Origin: Pseudomonas abietaniphila
Lineage (GTDB): Bacteria; Pseudomonadota; Gammaproteobacteria; Pseudomonadales; Pseudomonadaceae
Assembly (NCBI RefSeq): GCF_900100795.1
Contig: NZ_FNCO01000018.1
Location: forward strand, 1 to 64,000
DNA length: 64,000 nt
Direction: 5' to 3'
A model generated the notes under the pieces. That model was not told the origin of the DNA. It ran no database searches and saw only the letters and a list, made by a program, of their open reading frames with translations. The stretch's first letter is position 1. Every line of letters starts with the position of its first letter. Both the position numbers and the translations under genes were made by a program. Shown in pieces: positions 26,659 through 40,228 of the stretch.

Positions 26659-27003
26659 GACATAAAAATAAAGAAGGAAAGTATTTAAAGCTTTTCTGTA
26701 AAGCTTATAAAGACTAGAGACGACCCTCTCTGTGGATAAGTAGGTTTAGCCCATTTAAATCAAGGTGTACAGAGAATCAAAACTCTGTCTAAAAGCCGTG
26801 TTGCGCCTGTGCTGCGCCCTCGGAAAACCTGTGCGTGGAATGGGATGTTATCCACAGGGCAGTTACCCACAGATTTCCGCCCCCAGTTATGCAATGGGCT
26901 GAGTCACGGTTATCCACAGGGCTTATGCACATGCCACCGGTCGGGATTTTTCCTCATAAGAGGTTGATTTTGAGATGCCCGTCAGCTACCTACATGTGGA
27001 TAA
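26659..27003. other. chromosomal replication origin oriC
   Basis: The rpmH-dnaA spacer has an A+T-rich segment (about 26659-26720) as candidate unwinding element, then DnaA boxes. Perfect 9-mers (TTATCCACA or complement) are at 26731-26739, 26848-26856, 26910-26918 and 26995-27003. TTATGCACA is at 26923-26931 and TTACCCACA at 26863-26871. Location between rpmH and dnaA is that of known Pseudomonas origins. An inverted repeat ACAGAG...CTCTGT sits at about 26769-26788. Confidence 0.95.
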
Positions 27004-27072
27004 GTCTGCCGGGGGTGGTTACAATGGGCGCTTGTTTTTGCCTCACCGGCTTTCGAAACTTAGGGGATATCC

Positions 27073-28611
27073 GTGTCAGTGGAACTTTGGCAGCAGTGCG
27101 TGGAGCTTTTGCGCGATGAGCTGCCTGCCCAGCAATTCAACACCTGGATCCGTCCGCTACAGGTCGAAGCCGAAGGCGACGAGTTGCGTGTCTATGCGCC
27201 AAACCGGTTCGTGCTTGATTGGGTGAATGAAAAGTACCTGGGTCGCGTGCTCGAATTGTTGGCGGAACAAGGCCAGGGCATTGCGCCTTCGCTTTCCTTA
27301 TTAATAGGCAGCAAACGAAGCTCTGCTCCCCGAGCCGCCCCCAATGCTCCGTTGGCAGCGGCCGCCGCCGCATCGCAGGCTGCTCAAAATGCAGCCAGCC
27401 AGGTCACCACTTCCTCTGCTCCGGCTGCCACACCTGCGTCAGCACCTGCTGCGCCTGTGGTGCAAGTAGCGTTGGATGTAGATGACGAGCCTTCGCGTGC
27501 AAGCTTTGACCCGATGGCAGGCGCCAGCTCTCAGCAGGCACCTGCTCGCGCTGAGCAGCGCAATGTCCAGGTCGAAGGAGCGCTCAAGCACACCAGCTAC
27601 CTGAACCGTACCTTCACGTTCGAGAATTTTGTTGAAGGTAAGTCAAACCAACTGGCGCGCGCCGCAGCGTGGCAGGTCGCGGATAACCCCAAGCACGGCT
27701 ACAACCCGCTGTTCCTTTATGGTGGTGTCGGCTTGGGTAAAACCCACTTGATGCACGCTGTGGGTAACCACTTGCTCAAGAAAAATCCGAATGCGAAGGT
27801 TGTTTACCTTCATTCGGAGCGTTTCGTTGCGGATATGGTTAAAGCGCTGCAACTCAATGCAATCAATGAATTCAAGCGTTTCTATCGCTCCGTCGATGCC
27901 CTGCTGATCGATGACATTCAATTTTTCGCTCGCAAGGAGCGTTCTCAGGAAGAGTTTTTCCACACCTTCAACGCGCTCCTTGAAGGCGGTCAGCAGGTCA
28001 TCCTGACCAGCGACCGTTATCCAAAGGAGATCGAAGGTCTGGAGGAGCGTCTAAAATCGCGTTTTGGCTGGGGCTTGACCGTAGCGGTCGAACCACCCGA
28101 GCTTGAAACCCGAGTAGCGATCCTCATGAAGAAAGCAGATCAGGCCAAGGTCGAACTTCCCCACGATGCTGCCTTCTTTATTGCCCAACGCATTCGATCC
28201 AACGTGCGTGAGCTTGAGGGTGCGCTCAAGCGTGTCATCGCTCACTCCCACTTCATGGGGCGCGACATCACCATCGAGTTGATTCGCGAGTCGCTTAAGG
28301 ACCTGCTGGCGTTGCAGGACAAGCTGGTGAGTGTGGATAACATTCAGCGCACTGTCGCTGAGTACTACAAGATCAAGATCTCCGACCTTTTGTCGAAACG
28401 TCGTTCGAGATCGGTTGCACGCCCGCGGCAAGTCGCGATGGCGTTGTCCAAGGAATTGACCAACCACAGTTTGCCGGAGATCGGCGATGTGTTTGGCGGA
28501 CGCGACCATACCACCGTGCTGCACGCCTGCCGCAAGATCAATGAGCTTAAAGAATCCGATGCGGACATCCGCGAGGACTACAAGAACCTGCTGCGTACTT
28601 TGACTACGTGA
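27073..28611 (+). CDS. dnaA: chromosomal replication initiator DnaA
   Basis: The 512-residue AAA+ protein binds DnaA boxes and opens oriC. Domain I is at the N-terminus (VELWQQCVELLRDELPAQQF), a long Ala/Pro-rich linker covers about residues 85-160, and the ATPase has Walker A GGVGLGKTH (about 217-225) and Walker B LLIDDIQFF. The C-terminal box-reading helix-turn-helix has FGGRDHTTVLHACRKI. The start is GTG at 27073 with AGGGG upstream. One perfect DnaA box lies inside the gene (28332-28340). Confidence 0.99.
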   Translation: MSVELWQQCVELLRDELPAQQFNTWIRPLQVEAEGDELRVYAPNRFVLDWVNEKYLGRVLELLAEQGQGIAPSLSLLIGSKRSSAPRAAPNAPLAAAAAASQAAQNAASQVTTSSAPAATPASAPAAPVVQVALDVDDEPSRASFDPMAGASSQQAPARAEQRNVQVEGALKHTSYLNRTFTFENFVEGKSNQLARAAAWQVADNPKHGYNPLFLYGGVGLGKTHLMHAVGNHLLKKNPNAKVVYLHSERFVADMVKALQLNAINEFKRFYRSVDALLIDDIQFFARKERSQEEFFHTFNALLEGGQQVILTSDRYPKEIEGLEERLKSRFGWGLTVAVEPPELETRVAILMKKADQAKVELPHDAAFFIAQRIRSNVRELEGALKRVIAHSHFMGRDITIELIRESLKDLLALQDKLVSVDNIQRTVAEYYKIKISDLLSKRRSRSVARPRQVAMALSKELTNHSLPEIGDVFGGRDHTTVLHACRKINELKESDADIREDYKNLLRTLTT

Positions 28612-28646
28612 TGCTGACGCAGCTTTTCAAGGCAAGGGACTAGACC

Positions 28647-29750
28647 ATGCATTTCACCATTCAACGCGAAGCCCTGTTGAAACCCCTGCAACTGGTCGCG
28701 GGCGTTGTCGAACGCCGCCAGACCTTGCCGGTTCTGTCGAACGTGTTGCTGGTCGTCGAAGGGCAGCAGCTGTCCTTGACCGGTACCGACCTGGAAGTCG
28801 AGCTGGTTGGACGGGTTCAGTTGGAAGAGCCTGCAGAACCGGGCGAGATCACTGTGCCGGCTCGTAAGCTGATGGACATCTGCAAAAGCTTGCCGAATGA
28901 CACCCTGATCGATATCAAAGTCGACGAGCAGAAGCTCGTCGTCAAAGCCGGGCGCAGTCGTTTTACGCTGTCGACGTTGCCGGCCAATGATTTCCCGACC
29001 GTAGAAGAAGGGCCAGGTTCGCTGACGTTCAACCTGGTGCAAAGCAAACTGCGTCGGTTGATCGAACGCACCAGCTTCGCCATGGCTCAACAGGACGTAC
29101 GTTACTACTTGAACGGCATGCTGTTGGAAGTGCAATCAGGCATTCTGCGCGCAGTCGCCACCGATGGTCACCGTCTGGCAATGTGCTCGATGTCTGCAGA
29201 AATCGAGCATGCTGATCGGCATCAGGTGATTGTGCCGCGCAAAGGTATTCTGGAACTTGCACGCCTCCTGACCGAGCAGGATGGCCTGGTCAGCATCGTG
29301 CTGGGTCAGCATCACATACGCGCCACGACCGGCGAGTTTACGTTCACTTCCAAACTGGTGGACGGCAAATTCCCGGACTACGAACGCGTACTGCCTAAAG
29401 GCGGCGACAAACTGGTGGTGGGTGATCGTCAAGCGTTGCGCGAAGCATTCAGCCGTACTGCCATTCTGTCGAACGAGAAGTACCGTGGTATTCGTCTGCA
29501 GTTGGCCAGCGGTCAGCTGAAGATTCAGGCAAACAACCCTGAGCAGGAAGAAGCGGAAGAAGAGATCAGCGTTGATTACAACGGCAGCTCGTTGGAGATC
29601 GGCTTTAACGTGAGCTATTTGCTCGACGTGTTGGGCGTCATGACGACTGAGCAAGTTCGTCTGATCCTTTCCGACTCAAACAGCAGTGCGCTGGTACAAG
29701 AGTCTGGCAATGACGATTCGGCTTACGTCGTCATGCCGATGCGCCTGTAA
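28647..29750 (+). CDS. dnaN: DNA polymerase III sliding clamp (beta)
   Basis: The 367-residue protein is the usual beta-clamp length, with three similar domains that dimerise into a ring holding polymerase III on DNA. It begins MHFTIQREALLKPLQLVAGV and ends in SAYVVMPMRL, the conserved tail of the partner-binding pocket. It starts 35 bases after dnaA and 14 before recF, in the invariant dnaA-dnaN-recF-gyrB order. Confidence 0.99.
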   Translation: MHFTIQREALLKPLQLVAGVVERRQTLPVLSNVLLVVEGQQLSLTGTDLEVELVGRVQLEEPAEPGEITVPARKLMDICKSLPNDTLIDIKVDEQKLVVKAGRSRFTLSTLPANDFPTVEEGPGSLTFNLVQSKLRRLIERTSFAMAQQDVRYYLNGMLLEVQSGILRAVATDGHRLAMCSMSAEIEHADRHQVIVPRKGILELARLLTEQDGLVSIVLGQHHIRATTGEFTFTSKLVDGKFPDYERVLPKGGDKLVVGDRQALREAFSRTAILSNEKYRGIRLQLASGQLKIQANNPEQEEAEEEISVDYNGSSLEIGFNVSYLLDVLGVMTTEQVRLILSDSNSSALVQESGNDDSAYVVMPMRL

Positions 29751-29764
29751 TCAGCAGTCGATAG

Positions 29765-30868
29765 ATGTCTCTCAGCCGCGTCTCGGTCACCGGGGTGCGC
29801 AATCTGCACCCGGTGACCTTCTCCCCCTCCCCCCGCATCAATATCCTTTATGGCGCCAACGGCAGTGGTAAAACCAGTGTGCTTGAGGCGATCCATCTGC
29901 TCGGACTTGCTCGTTCGTTCCGTAGTACCCGCTTGCAACCTGTTATCCAATACGAACAGCCCGCTTGCACGGTCTTCGGACAGGTTGAACTCGCTGAAGG
30001 TGGGCACAGCAATTTAGGCATTTCGCGGGATCGCCAAGGCGAATTCCAGATTCGTATCGACGGTCAGAACGCTAAAAGCGCTGCTCAGTTGGCGGAGACG
30101 TTGCCGCTGCAATTGATTAACCCAGACAGCTTTCGGCTGCTTGAGGGTGCTCCGAAGATCCGCCGCCAGTTTCTGGATTGGGGAGTGTTCCACGTGGAAC
30201 CTCGCTTTATGGCCACTTGGCAGCGCCTGCAGAAGGCCCTGAGGCAGCGGAACTCGTGGCTTCGGCATGGTACACTTGACGGCGCTTCGCAGGCGGCTTG
30301 GGACCGGGAACTGTGCCTTGCCAGTGACGAAATCGATGAGTTTCGAAGGGCTTATATTAAGGCCCTTAAACCCGTGTTCGAACAGACGTTGAGCGAACTG
30401 GTTCAGCTTGATGGCCTGACCCTGAGTTATTACCGCGGTTGGGATAAAGAGAAAGACCTGAGCACCGTGCTCGCCTCGTCTCTCTATCGCGATCAACAAA
30501 TGGGTCATACGCAAGCAGGACCACAACGCGCAGATTTGCGTCTTCGGCTCGGCGGTCATAACGCAGCGGATATCCTGTCACGCGGACAGCAGAAACTCGT
30601 GGTCTGCGCGTTACGTATTGCTCAAGGTCATCTCGTTAGTCAGGCGCGCCGCGGCCAATGTATTTATCTCGTCGACGATCTGCCATCGGAGCTCGACGAG
30701 CATCACCGCAGCGCATTGTGTCGCTTGCTGGAAGAATTACGCTGCCAGGTATTTATCACCTGTGTAGATCATGAATTGTTGAGGGAAGGCTGGCAGACGG
30801 AAACGCCAGTGGCTTTGTTCCACGTGGAACATGGCAGTATCACCCAGACCCACGACCATCGGGAGTGA
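29765..30868 (+). CDS. recF: DNA replication and repair protein RecF
   Basis: The 367-residue SMC-like ATPase has Walker A GANGSGKTSVLEAI (about residues 30-43), the signature LSRGQQKLVV and the Walker B-like YLVDDLPSELD. With RecO and RecR it loads RecA at gapped DNA. The coding sequence holds two parS sites (30186-30201 and 30816-30831). It ends 4 bases before the gyrB ATG. Confidence 0.98.
   Translation: MSLSRVSVTGVRNLHPVTFSPSPRINILYGANGSGKTSVLEAIHLLGLARSFRSTRLQPVIQYEQPACTVFGQVELAEGGHSNLGISRDRQGEFQIRIDGQNAKSAAQLAETLPLQLINPDSFRLLEGAPKIRRQFLDWGVFHVEPRFMATWQRLQKALRQRNSWLRHGTLDGASQAAWDRELCLASDEIDEFRRAYIKALKPVFEQTLSELVQLDGLTLSYYRGWDKEKDLSTVLASSLYRDQQMGHTQAGPQRADLRLRLGGHNAADILSRGQQKLVVCALRIAQGHLVSQARRGQCIYLVDDLPSELDEHHRSALCRLLEELRCQVFITCVDHELLREGWQTETPVALFHVEHGSITQTHDHRE
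30186..30201. promoter_or_regulatory. parS site 1 (ParB loading site) in recF
   Basis: TGTTCCACGTGGAACC is a 16-mer matching the bacterial parS palindrome TGTTNCACGTGNAACA at all but the last base. It is about 3.1 kb downstream of the dnaA start. ParB binding is inferred from the match. Confidence 0.9.
30816..30831. promoter_or_regulatory. parS site 2 (perfect palindrome) at the recF 3' end
   Basis: TGTTCCACGTGGAACA is a perfect 16-bp palindrome and a full parS match. It lies 630 bp from the first site and 42 bp before the gyrB start, inside recF. Confidence 0.93.
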
Positions 30869-30872
30869 ATGC

Positions 30873-33290
<2,418 letters not shown>

Positions 33291-33307
33291 GGTTCAATCG
33301 CCACAAC

Positions 33308-33343
33308 AAAAACCCCGGCCGATACCCATCGGCCGGGGTTTTT
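33308..33343. terminator. gyrB terminator, bidirectional
   Basis: A perfect 16-bp stem (33308-33323 with 33328-33343) with an ACCC loop has a GC-rich core and T-runs on both sides (TTTTTGTTTTT on the plus strand). It lies between gyrB and the convergent acyltransferase gene, and can serve both. Confidence 0.95.
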
Positions 33344-33348
33344 GTTTT

Positions 33349-34464
33349 TCAGGCCGACCCGCTTCTCACACCTGCCCAATACGTTTTCAAGTCTGTCATC
33401 GTGGACGTGAGCTGCGCAGCAAACGCATGTCGTCGCGCCATGGCTGGCTTTTCAATGAAGTGCCAAGAGAACATCGCAGCAACCAAGACTATCGGGAATG
33501 CCACCAGCATCATGCTGAGAGGACCGATGCCTTTGACCTGATGCGCGAGTATCTCTTGCACAGGGAAGGCATAGATGTAAACGCCGTAAGAGTAATCACC
33601 CAACTGGTTGTAGCGATCCACAAAGCGGTTTGTGGCAAAGCCCAAGTAGAAGATCAGGTACGTCCAGGCGGCCACGAAGCACTCGAAGAACCATGGCTTT
33701 TGATAGGACCACGCGGCCAATGCCGCCAGCGGGAGGAACCACACGAAGCGATGTTGAATGTGCTGACGATAACGGTACAGCGACATGCCGAGTACGAACG
33801 GAAGGCTCCAGGTGAAGAAGAACTGGGCCCGGTGCAGTTCGTTCAGCAGTGTGGTGTTGGCCAGCAACTCCTTGAAGGCGATGTAGATGATCGCGTAAAC
33901 GAGAAGAAACCCGGCAAACCGCACGCCTCGCCCGTAGAATGCAAACGCGCCCAAACCGCCTACCAGCACATACAACGTCACTTCGTAAAACAGCGTCCAC
34001 AGTGAGCCGTTGATGCCCGGCCACGGGTTATCCTCGAAGACGCCGGGGAGCTGAAATTTCATGCTGAACAGCATGAGGTTATTGCTCAGGTAACTGTAAA
34101 TTGCACCTGAGCGGAAATATTCCAGCGCGCCCAGTGTCGTAAAGATCGGGCCGATCAGGAAGACGCTCAGTAACAGGACGAGGGACAGCCCCGGGTAAAT
34201 GCGCAGAAACCGCGCTGAGAAGAAATCCAGATTAGTCGGCGCACGGTCACGGCTGAGGGAAATAAAGAAACCGGAAACGCAAAAGAAGGTGATCACGGCC
34301 AGTTCACCGAGCGACAGACCCAGCCAACTGGATAAAGGCTCGATGGCGGTGCTGCCCAAGGCGAGTGGATAACTGTGAGAGATCAGTACCGCAGTGGCAG
34401 CAAGCATTCTGATGAGGTTGAAGTTATTGTTCCGTCTGGACGCCAGATCACCCAATGTATTCAT
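33349..34464 (-). CDS. acyltransferase 3 family membrane protein (OafA/YrhL-like)
   Basis: The 371-residue protein has about ten hydrophobic segments and the family pattern near the start: NFNLIRMLAATAVLISHSYPL, with an Arg and a His typical of acyltransferase-3 enzymes, and FFCVSGFFISLS. These proteins O-acylate surface glycans such as O-antigen or exopolysaccharide; the substrate here cannot be told. The ATG at 34464 has GGAGG just upstream; an in-frame ATG at 34506 lacks one. It converges on gyrB and is divergent from the hydrolase gene. Confidence 0.85.
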   Translation of the reverse strand: MNTLGDLASRRNNNFNLIRMLAATAVLISHSYPLALGSTAIEPLSSWLGLSLGELAVITFFCVSGFFISLSRDRAPTNLDFFSARFLRIYPGLSLVLLLSVFLIGPIFTTLGALEYFRSGAIYSYLSNNLMLFSMKFQLPGVFEDNPWPGINGSLWTLFYEVTLYVLVGGLGAFAFYGRGVRFAGFLLVYAIIYIAFKELLANTTLLNELHRAQFFFTWSLPFVLGMSLYRYRQHIQHRFVWFLPLAALAAWSYQKPWFFECFVAAWTYLIFYLGFATNRFVDRYNQLGDYSYGVYIYAFPVQEILAHQVKGIGPLSMMLVAFPIVLVAAMFSWHFIEKPAMARRHAFAAQLTSTMTDLKTYWAGVRSGSA

Positions 34465-34731
34465 ACCGCCTCCGCCCGCAAACAGGGCAACTGCATTTCG
34501 ATCCATTTACCGCTGTGATGCTTCACGTCCAGAGCAACGCGCAATACCGAGAGGCAAGAAGTGTGTTCCCACGCTCGAACCATACACCGGCGGTGTACAG
34601 GGTCTAATTGCCATGAGTAATCGCCCTTTGAATTACCGGGTTGCCAATAATTTGACCGAACGCGGCCCCCGATAGATTTCCTTGCAATCAGCGCCTGTTA
34701 AACGGCCAATCTGACTTTCTGGAAAGTGAAC

Positions 34732-37377
<2,646 letters not shown>

Positions 37378-37452
37378 ACTCGTCGACCGCTCGCGCGGTG
37401 AGCATCTGAATCGCGGTTTCAGGAAAAAGACGGATCAAGGAGCTGTAACCGG

Positions 37453-38640
37453 ATGTCGTTTCGCAAATACCAGAAAGTGCTGGCGATCCCGAGGGTTTTG
37501 CAGGCCACGTTGTTTATGTTCGTCGCGGGTTTACCGCTCACGATCATGACGCTGACGTTAAGCCTTCACGTCCTCAATGAGATGGGTCGCAGTTATTTCG
37601 ACGCGGGTTTGGTGGCGACAGCCACGGCATTGGGGTTTGCCGTGGGATCACCGTTGCTGGGACGCATGATGGACCGGCATGGTCTGCGTCCGGTGGTCGC
37701 GGCCTGCGGGGCGTTATCCACAGTCGCCTGGGTTCTGCTGCCGCTGGTGAATTACACGCTTTTCGTCGCGCTGGCCTTTGCTGCCGGCGTTTTCACCATA
37801 CCGACAGGCTCGCTCTCGAGGCAGTTCGTCGCCAGTCTGGTTCCGGAAGATCAGCGTCGTGCGGCGTATTCGCTGACGACGATGCTGATGGAGCTCTCTT
37901 TTGTCATCACGCCTGCTGTCGGCATTCTGTTGATAACGGCCTATTCGGCGACTGCGGTGCTGGTGGGAATCGGCATCTGGCGAGCACTGTCCTACGCGGC
38001 GCTTTACCTGTTGAACTGGCCGATCCGCAATCCCAATGAAGTCGTCGCGGTGACGGAGCCCGCCCGGCCGAAGTTGGGTGAGTGGCTCAATGCTCGGCTG
38101 ATAAGCGTGTTGCTGATCAGCTCGGGCGCGCTGTTTGTGCTGTTCGGGACGGAGCTCGCATTGATTGCTGTGTTGCGGGAGAACGGCGAGATCGCATACA
38201 CCGGCTATGTGATCGCAGCAATGTCGATTGCCTCGATTGCCGGGGGTTTCGTTCACGGGATTGTCCACAGGTCCTGGTCGTTGAACCGGCTGGCGGTGAC
38301 CATGAGTCTGTTACTGCTGCCTGTCGTCTTCTTCGATCAGGTCTGGTGGTGGCTGTTACTGGCGCTCTTGCCGACCAACCTGTTATGTACGCCGACGCTG
38401 GCGGCGAGCTCCGAAGCGGTCGCGCAGCTCGCCCCCGCCAGTGTGCGAGGTCAGGTCATGGGGCTGCAGGATTCAGCGAACCGGATGGGCCAGACCCTCT
38501 CGATGCCGTTGGTGGGCTTCGCGATTGATAGCCTGTCGCCCGCGATGGGGTTCGTGGCAGCGGCGTGTGGAGGGCTGGTTTTAATCGCAATCGCGGCGCT
38601 GTGCGATCTGTGGATATCGAAACGTACTCAAACGGCCTGA
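37453..38640 (+). CDS. MFS transporter
   Basis: The 395-residue protein has about twelve hydrophobic segments and the MFS loop signature GRMMDRHGLRPV between helices 2 and 3. The family includes sugar and drug exporters; specificity cannot be read from the sequence. It follows the GH63-like gene in the same direction with a 75-base gap and may be co-transcribed, which would suggest a carbohydrate or glycoside substrate. That link is inference. Confidence 0.85.
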   Translation: MSFRKYQKVLAIPRVLQATLFMFVAGLPLTIMTLTLSLHVLNEMGRSYFDAGLVATATALGFAVGSPLLGRMMDRHGLRPVVAACGALSTVAWVLLPLVNYTLFVALAFAAGVFTIPTGSLSRQFVASLVPEDQRRAAYSLTTMLMELSFVITPAVGILLITAYSATAVLVGIGIWRALSYAALYLLNWPIRNPNEVVAVTEPARPKLGEWLNARLISVLLISSGALFVLFGTELALIAVLRENGEIAYTGYVIAAMSIASIAGGFVHGIVHRSWSLNRLAVTMSLLLLPVVFFDQVWWWLLLALLPTNLLCTPTLAASSEAVAQLAPASVRGQVMGLQDSANRMGQTLSMPLVGFAIDSLSPAMGFVAAACGGLVLIAIAALCDLWISKRTQTA

Positions 38641-38647
38641 AAACGAA

Positions 38648-38679
38648 ATCGGTCTTGACCGTGAAGGCTCAAGACCGAT
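38648..38679. terminator. hairpin after the MFS gene
   Basis: ATCGGTCTTGA (38648-38658) pairs perfectly with TCAAGACCGAT (38669-38679) around a 10-base loop, 7 bases after the MFS stop. On the minus strand a short T-rich tail (TTCGTTTT) follows. It probably ends one or both convergent transcripts. The rest of the spacer to 38823 is A+T-rich with one perfect DnaA box at 38813-38821. Confidence 0.55.
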
Positions 38680-38823
38680 GTATACAGCGGTAAAAATGAA
38701 CGCTCAGAAAAACTTATGCACGTTTTCGGCTCGATAATCGCCGTCAGAAATAAGTAACTAAATTAATGACTTAGAGCAATTTATCGATAATTTCACACAA
38801 TTGGTACACAGGTTATCCACAAT

Positions 38824-39594
38824 TCACACGGATGATTTTTCAGGTGCGGGTGCAGGCATGGCCGGCGAGCCCAGCGCCTTCTGAGTGGCCTCGTTCCAGG
38901 CGTAGACGCGGTCGTTGAGCGCTGCGATGGCGCGCGGGCCTGTACCCTCGGCGTACATAGGTTCGCCAATCACCACTTCGATCGTCCCCGGCTTCTTGCC
39001 CCAGCCTTCTTTTGGCCAGTATTTGCCGGCGTTGTGGGCGATCGGCAGGACCGGCAACTCAGCATTCACCGCCAGTGCCGACCCGCTGCGGGAGAACTTG
39101 CCGATCTGGCCGTAGGGCACGCGCGTCCCTTCCGGAAAGATCATCACCCAGACGCCGTCTTTCAATAACTCATCGCCCTTCTTCGCCACGACCTTGAGCG
39201 CCGCTTTGGGATTGTTGCGGTCGATGGCGATCGGCCGCAGCATCGCCATTGCCCAACCGAAGAACGGCACATACAGCAGCTCACGCTTGAGAACCTGACT
39301 CAGCGGCTGGAAGTGCGCGGACAGGAAGAACGTTTCCCATGTGCTCTGGTGATTCGAAACGATCACGCAAGGCGTCTTGGGGACGTTTTCCTGGCCTGTG
39401 ACATTGACCCGGATGTTGAGCAACACCCTGGTCAGCCAGACCGCACAGCGACACCAATAGACATTGATGAAGCGATAACGAATGCGGAACGGCAGGAAAG
39501 GCGCGATGAAAAAACTCAGCGAGCACCACAGCAGAGCGCTGGTGCCCAGCAGCAGGTAAAAGAAGAAGATCCTGATGGCCTGCACTATCGACAT
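38824..39594 (-). CDS. 1-acylglycerol-3-phosphate acyltransferase family protein (PlsC-like)
   Basis: The 256-residue protein has an N-terminal membrane segment, the catalytic HX4E motif (NHQSTWE, H82-E87) and FPEGTR (residues 153-158), which define the PlsC family. It should transfer an acyl group to lysophosphatidic acid or a related lysolipid at the inner membrane. The start MSIVQAIRIFFFYLL at 39594 is preferred; an ATG five codons earlier is possible. It lies 56 bases downstream of gmhB on the same strand. Confidence 0.92.
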   Translation of the reverse strand: MSIVQAIRIFFFYLLLGTSALLWCSLSFFIAPFLPFRIRYRFINVYWCRCAVWLTRVLLNIRVNVTGQENVPKTPCVIVSNHQSTWETFFLSAHFQPLSQVLKRELLYVPFFGWAMAMLRPIAIDRNNPKAALKVVAKKGDELLKDGVWVMIFPEGTRVPYGQIGKFSRSGSALAVNAELPVLPIAHNAGKYWPKEGWGKKPGTIEVVIGEPMYAEGTGPRAIAALNDRVYAWNEATQKALGSPAMPAPAPEKSSV

Positions 39595-39650
39595 AGCTGC
39601 TTTTACCATTACGGGCAGTGCCCGGATTGAGCGTGCCGTTGAACGACCGG

Positions 39651-40202
39651 TCAGCCGTTCAACGAAGCGCTGTTGTGGATAAGTTCGGCGGCAACCGCCG
39701 CCAGATCGTCAAAAATCAACGTTCCCGCGGGCAATGGATTGCTCCGCGTCTTGTGACCTTTGCCCGTCATGACCAGAACAGGTTGAGAGTCGACGGCCAC
39801 CGCCGCCTCCAGGTCACCCTTGCTGTCGCCGACAAACCAGATTCCGCGTAAATCGACGGCGTAATGGCTGGCAATGGTGCGCAACATGCCCGGCTTCGGT
39901 TTGCGGCAATCGCATCCCTGATCCGGTCCGTGAGGACAATAAACAATCAGACCGACCTCGCCGCCCTGCGCCGCCACGAGTTCACGCAGACGTGCGTGCA
40001 TGGCGTCCAGGGTGGCCAGATCGTAGTAGCCGCGAGCGATGCCGGACTGATTGGTGGCGACTGCCACCGTCCAGCCGGCCTTGCTCAGTTGCGCGATCGC
40101 CTCGATCGAGCCGGGGATCGGAATCCACTCTTGCACCGACTTGATGTAAGCGTCGGAGTCTTCGTTGATCACTCCGTCCCGATCGAGAATCAGCAGCTTC
40201 AA
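39651..40202 (-). CDS. gmhB: D-glycero-beta-D-manno-heptose 1,7-bisphosphate 7-phosphatase
   Basis: GmhB removes the 7-phosphate during synthesis of ADP-heptose for the LPS inner core. The 183-residue HAD phosphatase has DRDGVIN at residues 8-14 (catalytic Asp residues), and the zinc loop CPHGPDQGCDCRKPKPGM that separates it from histidinol phosphatase. It lies between glyS and the plsC-like gene, 26 bases after glyS, as in other pseudomonads. Confidence 0.96.
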   Translation of the reverse strand: MKLLILDRDGVINEDSDAYIKSVQEWIPIPGSIEAIAQLSKAGWTVAVATNQSGIARGYYDLATLDAMHARLRELVAAQGGEVGLIVYCPHGPDQGCDCRKPKPGMLRTIASHYAVDLRGIWFVGDSKGDLEAAVAVDSQPVLVMTGKGHKTRSNPLPAGTLIFDDLAAVAAELIHNSASLNG

Positions 40203-40228
40203 ATCATGTTCTCCTGCCTCAGCCCGGC

